DNA of 64,000 nucleotides from Bacteroidota bacterium (lineage in GTDB: Bacteria; Bacteroidota; Bacteroidia; AKYH767-A; 2013-40CM-41-45): contig SHNE01000056.1 of NCBI GenBank assembly GCA_004295015.1, forward strand, positions 16,796 to 80,795. The letters are read 5' to 3'. The translations under genes and the position numbers were made by a program. Below, one piece after another: positions 18,080 to 27,505 of this stretch. The notes under the pieces are model-generated. The model saw only the letters and a list, made by a program, of their open reading frames with translations, was not told the DNA's origin and did not search any database. The first letter of the stretch is position 1, and the number at the start of each line of letters is the position of its first letter.

Positions 18080-19129
18080 CTTGCCTCCAAAAGAATGCAC
18101 CCCGTCAAAAGGGTCAGTAGCTCTGTAGGAGTAGTCGATTCCGATCTTTTTACCGGATTTCCCAAGTGGAACCTCGATTGTCAGACCTGCAGATAAACCC
18201 GTATAAACGGTAGTCCTCAGGTTATCGTCGGTAATATCGTCTTCATAAGTATAGCCACCACGCACCATGAACATCTCGCGGAACGAATACTCCAGACCGC
18301 CGGTGAACTGATCTTTAGAAAAAGAATTGGACGTGAAACTACCGGCAAGGGTCAGTCTATGATCCTTCATGAGGTCAAAATCATAAGAAGCACCGATATT
18401 TAACAATGAAGGAATTTCAAATCCTGCAGCTCTTTGTTCAAGTGTTAGCTGATATCCGGTAGTGGTGGTCGAACGTGTAGATAAACCATCACCCCCAAAC
18501 TTTAAAGGAGTTCCGATGTTTTTAAGAGCAATACCGAATTTTACATTGTCTTTAGCCTCATTACTTCCGGTTTTGTATTGAATCCCTGCATCGATAGCAA
18601 TACCCTGAGCACCTACGTTTGAGATTTTCTCATCAATGATTTTAAAGTTAACTCCTCCGTAAATTGAATTGGAGAAAGCTTTAGCATATGACAGTCCTAT
18701 GTTGATATACTGTGGAGAATAGGTTCCCAATACCGGCTCCGGAAGGTCATTGGTTGTGATCTGAATGTCCCCAAAATCCATTGATACAATGGAAAGCCCG
18801 ATAACGGCAGTCTCACTGACTCTTTGCGTAATACCTGCTGCATTCAAGGTAATACCGCTTCCCTGAAGGTAATTCGTATGGCTGAAGACTACTTCTGTTT
18901 TCAAAGTATGCGCTGTTCCTGCCACGTTGAGAAACTGGGCCTCCAGACCTTGCACCATTCCGCAATTCGCACCATTCCAGCCCGTAGAACGTGCCCAAGG
19001 GTTGATGAGCAGCTCGGTAGCACCGGCCTGCCCGGCACGGTCAGGATTACCTGCCATTACTGTACTCACCGGAGCAAGTAATGCCAGAAATGCTATTCTA
19101 ATTATTCTAAGGGTATATGACTTTCTCAT
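18068..19129 (-). CDS. PorV/PorQ family outer-membrane protein
   Basis: 353 residues from ATG at 19129. An extra five codons from an upstream TTG are unlikely to be used. The signal peptide is RKSYTLRIIRIAFLALLA, with cleavage near VMA-G. The mature start GATELLINPWARSTGWNGAN and alternating beta-strands through YEDDITDDNLRTTVYTGLS match the PorV/PorQ (UPF0164) beta-barrel family. PorV is the T9SS outer-membrane factor that binds C-terminal sorting domains and passes cargo to the attachment complex; paralogues often serve single cargoes. It is the third gene of the operon after the TonB receptor and the 1410-residue exoprotein, which makes a dedicated cargo role plausible but unproven. Confidence 0.85.
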   Translation of the reverse strand: MRKSYTLRIIRIAFLALLAPVSTVMAGNPDRAGQAGATELLINPWARSTGWNGANCGMVQGLEAQFLNVAGTAHTLKTEVVFSHTNYLQGSGITLNAAGITQRVSETAVIGLSIVSMDFGDIQITTNDLPEPVLGTYSPQYINIGLSYAKAFSNSIYGGVNFKIIDEKISNVGAQGIAIDAGIQYKTGSNEAKDNVKFGIALKNIGTPLKFGGDGLSTRSTTTTGYQLTLEQRAAGFEIPSLLNIGASYDFDLMKDHRLTLAGSFTSNSFSKDQFTGGLEYSFREMFMVRGGYTYEDDITDDNLRTTVYTGLSAGLTIEVPLGKSGKKIGIDYSYRATDPFDGVHSFGGKFTL

Positions 19130-19169
19130 ATGTATAATTTTCAAATACAGTTATAATTCGGTGTGAATA

Positions 19170-22100
19170 TCAGAAGGTATCAAGATCGAGTGGTCTAAGA
19201 ACACCGAACCATTTGATTGTTCGTTCTCCAATACCGGGAGCATCAACATGGATAATGTACATTCCACTGGAAATTGGAACACCCACCGTATTCTTTAAGT
19301 CCCAATCAACGGATGTTTCCTGATTGACATTCGGATAAGTCGAGCCGGCTGAATTATTGCGATCCGGTGAAACCACATCACGCTTCAACTTGCGGATGAT
19401 TGTGCCATTTGGAGAATAAATCGTGATGGTACATTTTCCGGGAAGGTTGACAATTTTAACCCTGTTATCCAGCTGATTTGTTTCATAGCTTGAATAAGCA
19501 TAATAAGGATTCGGTACTATGTTGATAAGACTCAGTGCATTCTTCGCAACATCATTTTGTTTGATCTCACTCACCAAATCATAGGTATTGAAACGATAGT
19601 AAGGACGGTAGTTTGCAAATGTCGCAGTAGAATCACTGGTGTATTCGCGGTAAGGACGAGTTACACGAAGACGAATTTTTACCGGAGTAGCCAACAAAGA
19701 CTGATTAGGAACCAACAGAGGAACACCAACCCACATACAATTGCTGTATACTCTTTCCATCCAGAAATATCCCTGGTTGTCTGTGGTTTTTCCCCATAGT
19801 TTGTTATGTATATCCTGACAACCATCGTAGGCAGTACTCCATCTTGCTGTGTCTGTCGGGGTTGGAACATTGTACATATTCTTTCTTCCAAAAACATAGA
19901 TCACGTGCTTTCCACCTGCTATTACATTCGCATTATCATCAAAGATTGTTGAAGTCGGGTTGAAAATCATATCTCTTCCTGTTCCACCAACAATTCCATT
20001 TGACGGATCGAGATAAGAATCTTCACCGAAAGCAATATTTAAACGCTCGCCGGACTCAACGTCAACCGCATATCCCGGGAACCAGCTAAAACCTGAATCA
20101 GACTGTGGCTGATAATTTTTATCGAGAGATGGATGCTTACGAATAAATCCTTTTCCTTGAAATCCTTCTGTCTTTGCCTTGGTTCTTTGCATTTCAAACA
20201 CCACGCAACGACTCCATTTTGATTTGTCGGCTGTGAGTACAATATCCACACTGTTGTACCAATTCAGGTTATCAAAACGCTGTGCATTATTTCCCAGCGG
20301 ACCGAAAGCATTATCAAAATGAGCCGGAACAATTGAATCAGCAGGAGCCGAAGCACTTCCTGTTGCATCATTACTTACCAATCTGAATGGTGCCCAGGTT
20401 CCTCCGATTATTTTCTCAAAATTCTGACTGCCATCAACAAATGACCCGTCAGGGTTTGAAGGTGTTGGAGGATATTTAAAGTCAACTTGCTCGGTTTTAC
20501 CGGAACGAATCCAATTGATAAATGGAACATCATCACGATCAGGTACACCTGTCAGCCAACGCAAATCAGGATTATCAAACTGGATAGTTCCTTCAATGAA
20601 GCCTTGACCACCGGCCACATCTTCTCCCGGTCTTTTTACCTGATTTGTAGAAATATAAAATCCATAATCAGGGAATAATTGGTCATAAGGGAACTCGAAG
20701 GATTTTTCACCTGTGTCTACTCTGTTGGTTAATAAATTTTTCAATATCCAACGGCTTCCGGATGTAATCGTCTCAGCGGTATAAATGAGTCCTGTATTTC
20801 TCACTCTCTTGGACATTACAACCTTGTAAGGAGCAGCAGACCCTACAATTTGAATGATCACCACGTCTGCAGGGAAATCAACCTGTGTAGATGTCAGTGA
20901 TTGTCCTGCTCTAAGACCTGCAATTGAGGTTACATTGAAAATAGTATCGCTATTACTTACCAGATCACCGGTGAACTTAACACTTGTGATTGTATCCGTA
21001 AACCAAAGCTCATAATTGCCCGGAGCCACTTTCACCGGATCATAAATCCGAATATCGATTGGACCTCTTCCGCGGGTATAGGTAGGATGCTGAATAACGT
21101 TTGTAGGTTGAGAACTGTTGAAGAGGATCTCATTCACCTGGCTTTGTTTCAAGTCAAGAGTGAGCCTGTCAGATCCCAGATTATATCCATTACCAATACC
21201 GGTAATACGTGTTATTTCAGGGCCGTCACCATAAGAGGTGTTCAGAACCAAACCTTCTGCCTCGGGAGCTGAGATGTGCGGGATACCGGTGAAAATATTA
21301 ATCGCTCCACCTGAATTTCCTCTTCGTCCTGCCAGATATGGCTTGCTGAGTCCGTCTACATAAGGATCAAAGACGTTTTCATCCGGATTATATGCATAAG
21401 CAATGGCCATGAAGTAATACGTCTTATGATTTACAAGAGTTGGTTCTCCGGTAGCGAATGCATCTTTCGTAATTCTGAATGTATGGCGTAAACCTTTATT
21501 CTCACCATTCACTTCTTCTACAGGAGCAAAGGCGTTGATATCCGCTTGGAAATACTGATTCGTAATACTTGAAATTCCATTCTGAATATCACACTGAAAC
21601 ACCAGTCTTGCCTTGTCAGGATCCTTAAGATCGGTAGCCGCTACGGATTCATCCTTCAATTGATAAATCTGATATCCTTCAAACTTATAATAAGAAACAG
21701 TAGTTGTTACAGCTGGATCTTTCTCCACATACAATTCACGGTAGTTGTTTGAAGATTTTCTGTTGATGATGGAGAAAATAAGTTCTTTGTCCAATTCACG
21801 TATAGCAAGTTCAGGCGCATCCGGACCATCAACGATTTTGAAACAGTTATCGAAGAGAATCTGAGCCTTATCATCTGCTAAACGAACAAGCTTAACTGAA
21901 GCCAAAGGGCCACCGGAAGAGGTTCTTGCCCAAACAACACCAGTCGTAATAAAGTTGGTAGCACCTGCTTTCAGGGTGAATGCCCCGGCAGACTGAAGGA
22001 ATCGACGATCGTTCGGTTGATTTGGTGCACCACCGGAAGCATCCGGTTGATTTTCCGACCAAGGGAATAATCCGGTTACACCATTTGTTCCCCAACCTGT

Positions 22101-23402
22101 TGGGTCAGTATCACCGGGAAACATGAAGTCACAAGTATCAGCTCCCGGAGTAAGGTGACCATTTCCACCATACACCATTTTGGTACCATCTTTCCATACA
22201 CCACGCAGGTAATCGTAATAATGTGTTGCGTTGGATGGATTACCAATCAGCGAGAAATCATTGTCATAGTATACGAACTTGGACATGATGATTTGCTCAC
22301 CCGGTTCATCCACCACACCGTTGCGGTTATTGTCCTTTCCATCATTTGCATCAGCCAATGGACCTTCGAAAAAGTCAACGCCGATTGCAGGAGGATTCAA
22401 ACCATATCCAAGCGCTCCGTCATCATCAGCATCACCATTATAGCAATAACCGAATCCTCTTTGAACATCACAACCAACATAGTCATCCAGGTAATTTCCA
22501 AGATCCGGATCGATCCATGATCCGAAATAAGTTTCTCTCAAATCGAGAGATGAACGGTTGATGACTTTATACTTATAGAAAGTCATATTATTAATCTCAT
22601 CATTGGTATTGAATCCGAAAGCCTGAGCCTGGATTTCGACACCTATGGTAAACTGGCTGCCGGTTTCAGAGTGAATATTACCCTGATCATTAAACACCCA
22701 CCAGATCGTTTGATCTCCCAATAAGAATTCACCACACTCAGCTACCGGCGACAGATTAAACTTTGGATAGTCTCCATCCTGATAACTGTATTTACCATCC
22801 ATATTATAGTCAAAAAACGGAGCCAGGTATCTTCCCTGCATCAATCCTCCCGGTGTCTGAGTCCCCATCGCAGGCCATGACGAAATGACTTCAGGAACAG
22901 GATAATTGTCAACGTTTCCAATGGTAGCATAGTACTCGGCAAATTCTTTCACTTCCGCCAGAGTAATTTTCCAATGCTTGTCGTATGCAACACAAACATC
23001 GTTGCTCACACTTGCATCAGTGGAGTCGAGCGGACCAGGCCAGAAATCACTTCCTGACTGACGGTAAGTTTGCGCAGCAACACGAAGGTTTTGTGAAGCA
23101 TCTTTTCCTCCAATCCAGATAGCACCGGAGAAAAGAGAATGTTTCCCTGAACCAAAGGGAACTTCATACTCTGCATTACCGACAAGATCCCACCACATGT
23201 CTCCATTGATGTAGATTGGACAACGGACATTATTGATATCCAAATCTGCTCTTGCTTTTGATGGAGTACATCCGGCAAAAATTCTTTGCCCTTTAGTGCC
23301 GGGTCCGGCCACTCGTTGTTGTCCGAGATTCTCTCGTGCCTGTGAAGGCAAGGCAAGAGAAATACAAAACAAAATGAGTGAAGCTTTTACAATATTTTTC
23401 AT
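19170..23402 (-). CDS. Large secreted protein with calcium-loop motifs and FlgD/T9SS-like C-terminus
   Basis: 1410 residues from ATG. The signal peptide (KNIVKASLILFCISLALPSQA) is clear. Acidic loops resembling dockerin or thrombospondin-type calcium sites are visible (DYNMDGKYSYQDGD, DADDDGALGYG, DANDGKDNNRNGVVDE). The C-terminal 110 residues begin LINIVPNPYYAYSSYE and carry the strand pattern of a FlgD-Ig or type-A sorting domain (CTITIYSPNGTIIRKLKRD, ISSGMYIIHVDAPG). The very end is atypical: it continues past the GMYIIHV strand to KWFGVLRPLDLDTF. I do not recognise an enzymatic domain. It sits 36 bases downstream of the TonB receptor and 40 bases upstream of the PorV/PorQ-like gene. Confidence 0.8.
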   Translation of the reverse strand: MKNIVKASLILFCISLALPSQARENLGQQRVAGPGTKGQRIFAGCTPSKARADLDINNVRCPIYINGDMWWDLVGNAEYEVPFGSGKHSLFSGAIWIGGKDASQNLRVAAQTYRQSGSDFWPGPLDSTDASVSNDVCVAYDKHWKITLAEVKEFAEYYATIGNVDNYPVPEVISSWPAMGTQTPGGLMQGRYLAPFFDYNMDGKYSYQDGDYPKFNLSPVAECGEFLLGDQTIWWVFNDQGNIHSETGSQFTIGVEIQAQAFGFNTNDEINNMTFYKYKVINRSSLDLRETYFGSWIDPDLGNYLDDYVGCDVQRGFGYCYNGDADDDGALGYGLNPPAIGVDFFEGPLADANDGKDNNRNGVVDEPGEQIIMSKFVYYDNDFSLIGNPSNATHYYDYLRGVWKDGTKMVYGGNGHLTPGADTCDFMFPGDTDPTGWGTNGVTGLFPWSENQPDASGGAPNQPNDRRFLQSAGAFTLKAGATNFITTGVVWARTSSGGPLASVKLVRLADDKAQILFDNCFKIVDGPDAPELAIRELDKELIFSIINRKSSNNYRELYVEKDPAVTTTVSYYKFEGYQIYQLKDESVAATDLKDPDKARLVFQCDIQNGISSITNQYFQADINAFAPVEEVNGENKGLRHTFRITKDAFATGEPTLVNHKTYYFMAIAYAYNPDENVFDPYVDGLSKPYLAGRRGNSGGAINIFTGIPHISAPEAEGLVLNTSYGDGPEITRITGIGNGYNLGSDRLTLDLKQSQVNEILFNSSQPTNVIQHPTYTRGRGPIDIRIYDPVKVAPGNYELWFTDTITSVKFTGDLVSNSDTIFNVTSIAGLRAGQSLTSTQVDFPADVVIIQIVGSAAPYKVVMSKRVRNTGLIYTAETITSGSRWILKNLLTNRVDTGEKSFEFPYDQLFPDYGFYISTNQVKRPGEDVAGGQGFIEGTIQFDNPDLRWLTGVPDRDDVPFINWIRSGKTEQVDFKYPPTPSNPDGSFVDGSQNFEKIIGGTWAPFRLVSNDATGSASAPADSIVPAHFDNAFGPLGNNAQRFDNLNWYNSVDIVLTADKSKWSRCVVFEMQRTKAKTEGFQGKGFIRKHPSLDKNYQPQSDSGFSWFPGYAVDVESGERLNIAFGEDSYLDPSNGIVGGTGRDMIFNPTSTIFDDNANVIAGGKHVIYVFGRKNMYNVPTPTDTARWSTAYDGCQDIHNKLWGKTTDNQGYFWMERVYSNCMWVGVPLLVPNQSLLATPVKIRLRVTRPYREYTSDSTATFANYRPYYRFNTYDLVSEIKQNDVAKNALSLINIVPNPYYAYSSYETNQLDNRVKIVNLPGKCTITIYSPNGTIIRKLKRDVVSPDRNNSAGSTYPNVNQETSVDWDLKNTVGVPISSGMYIIHVDAPGIGERTIKWFGVLRPLDLDTF

Positions 23403-23439
23403 TGTATCGATGATCTTTATGATTGATGAAAATTGATGT

Positions 23440-26400
23440 TTAGAAATTAAGTTGAAGACCTAAATGAATACGGCGCGGCAGGTTGTAGTTTGACGGATTG
23501 TTCTGTGCAATCTGGTACAAATCGATATATGCCTGAGGGCTTGTTTGATTTGCAATGGCAGCCTGGGCTCCTGGAGAAGTAAGATATCCGTCATCATCAG
23601 GATTTCCTGTTGCTCTGTAAACGGTGTTCACGTTTAACGAATTCAATACGTTGTTAACCTGCAGATATACGCTACCACCAATTACACGACGTGATTCTCC
23701 GTCATTTTTCCTTCCGTACTTGATTGCAAAACCTTTGTCAATTTTTGCATCAATCTTAAACTGCCATGGTAAACGGGATCCGTTAAGCGATCCGCTGATA
23801 ACAGAACGACTGTTAGCTGAAGTGGTAAAATCAGCTTCAGGTGTGATGTTTGATTTTCTTGTGTATGGTGTTCCTGATCCGGCGCGGAATACTAAGTTAG
23901 CTCCGGCATTAGAAAATATTTGCTTTCCCCAAAGAATAGGACCATTGTAATTCTTTCCTTCAGAATAATGAAAGTCAAAAGAAGTTACAAATGTATGGCG
24001 CTGATCAAATTCAAGCGGCTTTGCTTCACGAAGATTTGTTTGTCCTTGCTGAGCAAGAATTCCTGCACTCGTATTTGGATCAGATCCCGTTCCATCAGCA
24101 AACTGAAGAGTATAGCTTACGTTCATCCGGATATTGCTTGTTCTGCGAAGATCATATCCAAATGACAATCCTTTCACGGTACCAAAGTCGATGTTTCCGT
24201 AAGTTTGATAAGAAATAGGATGAGCGAACTGTACATTGATAATCTGAATCATATCTCTTAATTCCTTATAGAAGGCAGAAATAGAAAGAGCCGAACTCTT
24301 GCTCAATTTCTGAGAGAATGTAATTTCATAATCGGTTGTCTTCTCCGGTTTCAGATCCGGATTGCTTACAGTACCAGACTGCCCACGTGCCAGATTAGAA
24401 TAAGATACCGGATTGAAGCGGATTAGTCCTAATGCCTGCGGACGTTGTGTGAGGATATCATAGTGTGCAGCGAAATAGGCTTCATCCGAAATCGGGAAGG
24501 AGAAGGCCACGCGTGGCATTACATTTACCTGAGGAGAATAATCTTCGAATATTTTCGGACTCACACGACTTTTCTGTGCATCATCCGGATTCTTAAGAAA
24601 CGGCTGAATTCCTCCTGATGCTCCACCGGTTTTTGTAAGCGGATCAAGGTTTGTGATTTCATTTCCGTCACTATCATACCAGGTATCACCATTTCTAAAA
24701 CCAACCGGTTTCCGTGGTGAATTTGCATTGTCTACATATATATAGTAGTCATCTCCGATATTGTCAGGAATTTGATAGTCTGGATTGCTCGGATCATCCG
24801 GTAATCTGCCTGCGGCTCTTTCTTCACCAACAGTCCAGGTTTCAAACAATAAATATTTATCTTTTAATACCTTCTGGTTCGCATCAAATCGATCAACACG
24901 AACACCTATGTTAAATATGAGATCATTAAAAATAAACTTGTCGGAAATGTAACCGGCTATGTAGTTAGGACGGAATGCATCGATATCACGGCTGTAATTA
25001 TTATTATTATCCTTCTTGGTATAATAATCATCCAAGGAAGAAGATCCGCTTTGAATTTTTCCCAGGTAGTCATATCCGTAATAAGAAACGATACCATTAT
25101 CAATTAATTCATCCGCCGAAAATAAATCCAGTGAATATTTAGAAGGATCGATTGCATCTGTTTGAATTGTATCGGTGATATTCAATCCCATTTTCTCACG
25201 AACGTTTTCATAAAAGCCTCTTGCAACCTCTCCGTCCACATTGGTAGAAGGGACATAGGTTGAGTTGGTGTAATTAGTGTATAGGGCAGGGTTTCCAAAG
25301 AAGGTTCCTGAGGTTACAACAGCAGAATTCGAGTCGACACCATTAATATTCTGATTCCCCAACTGGCGCATGAGAGCCCAAATGGATTTCGGGAACACTG
25401 TATAAGCACGGTCTGTTCTTTGTTCGTACTCCAATCCGATCACAATATTATGCTTCTTGATATCTACTGATCCTGATGCACTAATTCTGAATTGTGTCTG
25501 GTCTACATTTCCATAACCATTGACAACACGTCCCGGAGTGGCAAAAAGACTATATGTATTGAGATTGATACGGTTATCGTCATTTAATAAACCTCCGCCT
25601 GCCTGAATTGCAGAGAGGCTATTAGTATAGCCATCAATACCAAGCGGCCCGGTCAACTCATAATATTGTTCTGTGTAATTGGTTGTCGTTGGATTCTGTG
25701 TGCCCGGGGTAAAAATTACAGCCGTATCAATCTGGCCATTCTGTACTAATATGAAGGTGTTTGATGAGTCTACAGTAATGTCATAGGTAGTGGCACGCTG
25801 AATATCAAATTTTCCTACATATCCATAATCAAAGATATTGTCTTTGTGAATTGCATTCTGTGTAGTAGACAAACCTTTGCTATAATCAACCTGCACGGAA
25901 TAGAAAGCGCTTTTAATTGCAGAGGATGATTTATCTGTTGATGTTGCATCTGCTGTGAAACGCTGAGTAATTTTAGCAAAGGCTCTCCAGTTAGTTGAAA
26001 TAGTCTGAGAATTATTATCGTAGTTCATCAAAGAATAGATGTCAGTATAGTTTCTGTCATTGCTGTGATCCAATGAACCACCAACTGAAAATGTAACATT
26101 CTTTGCAGGAAGAAACTCCATTTTACCATTCAGACGAATGTTTTTGGAGGCGACATTTTGTCTTGCTTTTACTTCCTCCAAACTATCATAAGTAAAGAAA
26201 TCCGAACGTTTTACAAAACCATTTCCGGTAGGAGACGGTGAGAGAGGATTCTCTTCAAGTGACTTTAGGATATCGTCCTTCACTTTATAAACCGGAATAG
26301 CAGAAGGTGTAGGGTCTTTGTCGTATTGATACTCACCGGCGATAAAAAATCCCGCTACCGGCTGACCTGATTTTCTTCCGGTCGAATCTTTTTTAGTATA

Positions 26401-27174
26401 AATCGGTCCAGAGATATCTGCGGCAACAAGATTATGTCCGTAACCATCAAGTAATTCGGATGTTGCTAATTCTATACCTCCGGAAAAATCTTTGGATGGT
26501 CCCCGGGTAGTGATAGTTACAACTCCGCCGGTGGCATCACCATACCATGCCGGAACTCCACCTGTGATGATGGTTACCTGTTCAGTTCCTCCTTTTGCAA
26601 TGTTTGCACCTCCGCGAACTTTCATTCCATCAACATAATAAGAGGTAGCATCAGAACGTGAACCACGAATATTAATTTCCTTACCATCATCCTGTTGGTA
26701 TACACCGGCAGATTGCGAGGCAAGTGAGTTAACGTCCCTTGTAGGAGCTGCCTGAATATCTTCATAAAGCATGGTGGTTTTCGTGGCCGGGCTTCCTTTA
26801 TCAATCAGGGGAACCAGGTATTCAACGATCTCGATCTCTTTCAACTGAACACCTTTTGTAAGGTCAAAGTCTGCGAATGAAATATTATCTGAAGATACCT
26901 GTACACCGGAAACCTGCAGTGTTTGATAGCCAACACTGGTTGCCTTCACATCATATTTACCGGGGTTCAATGGCTTAATGGTATAATTACCATCGAAGTC
27001 GGTCACAGCGGCTTGCACCTGAGCTCCATTTAATAAAGCTGCGACGCTGGCAAAAGGAATTCCTTCCTTACTACCTTTCTCGGTCACCTTTCCGCGGATC
27101 TCTCCGGTTTGTGCGAAGCTGCTTGCTCCAATTAATACTAATGCAGTGAGTGCTAGGTAAAACTTCCGTCCCAT
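23440..27174 (-). CDS. TonB-dependent outer-membrane receptor with carboxypeptidase-regulatory-like domain
   Basis: 1244 residues from ATG. The signal peptide ends near SSFA-Q. A CarboxypepD_reg-like beta-sandwich (about residues 24-105: EIRGKVTEKGSKEGIPFASV and FDGNYTIKPLNPGKYDV) is followed by the plug (about 130-225, with EINIRGSRSDATSYYVDGMK and GGVVTITTRG) and a large 22-strand-type barrel. The protein ends in aromatic phenylalanine (RRIHLGLQLNF). No SusD partner is adjacent, so it is not a standard glycan-uptake pair. The next genes encode an exoprotein and a PorV/PorQ-like barrel. Its ligand is unknown. A promoter candidate lies about 40 bases upstream. Confidence 0.92.
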   Translation of the reverse strand: MGRKFYLALTALVLIGASSFAQTGEIRGKVTEKGSKEGIPFASVAALLNGAQVQAAVTDFDGNYTIKPLNPGKYDVKATSVGYQTLQVSGVQVSSDNISFADFDLTKGVQLKEIEIVEYLVPLIDKGSPATKTTMLYEDIQAAPTRDVNSLASQSAGVYQQDDGKEINIRGSRSDATSYYVDGMKVRGGANIAKGGTEQVTIITGGVPAWYGDATGGVVTITTRGPSKDFSGGIELATSELLDGYGHNLVAADISGPIYTKKDSTGRKSGQPVAGFFIAGEYQYDKDPTPSAIPVYKVKDDILKSLEENPLSPSPTGNGFVKRSDFFTYDSLEEVKARQNVASKNIRLNGKMEFLPAKNVTFSVGGSLDHSNDRNYTDIYSLMNYDNNSQTISTNWRAFAKITQRFTADATSTDKSSSAIKSAFYSVQVDYSKGLSTTQNAIHKDNIFDYGYVGKFDIQRATTYDITVDSSNTFILVQNGQIDTAVIFTPGTQNPTTTNYTEQYYELTGPLGIDGYTNSLSAIQAGGGLLNDDNRINLNTYSLFATPGRVVNGYGNVDQTQFRISASGSVDIKKHNIVIGLEYEQRTDRAYTVFPKSIWALMRQLGNQNINGVDSNSAVVTSGTFFGNPALYTNYTNSTYVPSTNVDGEVARGFYENVREKMGLNITDTIQTDAIDPSKYSLDLFSADELIDNGIVSYYGYDYLGKIQSGSSSLDDYYTKKDNNNNYSRDIDAFRPNYIAGYISDKFIFNDLIFNIGVRVDRFDANQKVLKDKYLLFETWTVGEERAAGRLPDDPSNPDYQIPDNIGDDYYIYVDNANSPRKPVGFRNGDTWYDSDGNEITNLDPLTKTGGASGGIQPFLKNPDDAQKSRVSPKIFEDYSPQVNVMPRVAFSFPISDEAYFAAHYDILTQRPQALGLIRFNPVSYSNLARGQSGTVSNPDLKPEKTTDYEITFSQKLSKSSALSISAFYKELRDMIQIINVQFAHPISYQTYGNIDFGTVKGLSFGYDLRRTSNIRMNVSYTLQFADGTGSDPNTSAGILAQQGQTNLREAKPLEFDQRHTFVTSFDFHYSEGKNYNGPILWGKQIFSNAGANLVFRAGSGTPYTRKSNITPEADFTTSANSRSVISGSLNGSRLPWQFKIDAKIDKGFAIKYGRKNDGESRRVIGGSVYLQVNNVLNSLNVNTVYRATGNPDDDGYLTSPGAQAAIANQTSPQAYIDLYQIAQNNPSNYNLPRRIHLGLQLNF

Positions 27175-27214
27175 AGGATTGAGTTTGTATGTTAAGTTAA
27201 GTTAATGCGGGTGG

Positions 27215-27245
27215 TAAAAGTATGAATTGAATAATAAAAACCAAA
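27215..27245 (-). promoter_or_regulatory. Promoter candidate for the TonB-receptor operon
   Basis: The minus strand reads TTTG (27242-27245), 19 bases, then TACTTTTA (27215-27222), matching TTTG-N19-TAnnTTTG with one mismatch. The predicted leader is about 35 bases. The rest of the 330-base divergent gap to smc shows no other feature. Confidence 0.5.
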
Positions 27246-27449
27246 ACAAATTTTCTTTCACCAAAACCGGATAATTTTAGATTAATGATTGTCAAATCAA
27301 GAGATTAAATATTCTCATTTCCCTTGCTTGACTTTCTGCCCCGAAGTTCGTGATGTTAAAAATTCTTTCTGTCAGTTTTGAGTCAATTCAAAATGCAAGA
27401 TGAAGTTTTTATTCTAAATACGAGCATATCCTAATGAGTTATTAACATA

Positions 27450-27481
27450 TTTGAGTAATATGGCTAAATAATCTATTTTTG
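27450..27481 (+). promoter_or_regulatory. Promoter of smc
   Basis: TTTG (27450-27453), 20 bases, then TATTTTTG (27474-27481): both boxes match the Bacteroidota housekeeping consensus exactly. The predicted transcription start is about 18 bases before the smc ATG at 27506. Confidence 0.65.
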
Positions 27482-27505
27482 CGGGAATTCAACATCAAAG
27501 CAACT

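Noticed and set aside
23440..27174. SusC/SusD glycan-uptake pair
   Set aside because: The receptor has the SusC-like N-terminal extension, but no SusD-like lipoprotein gene is adjacent.
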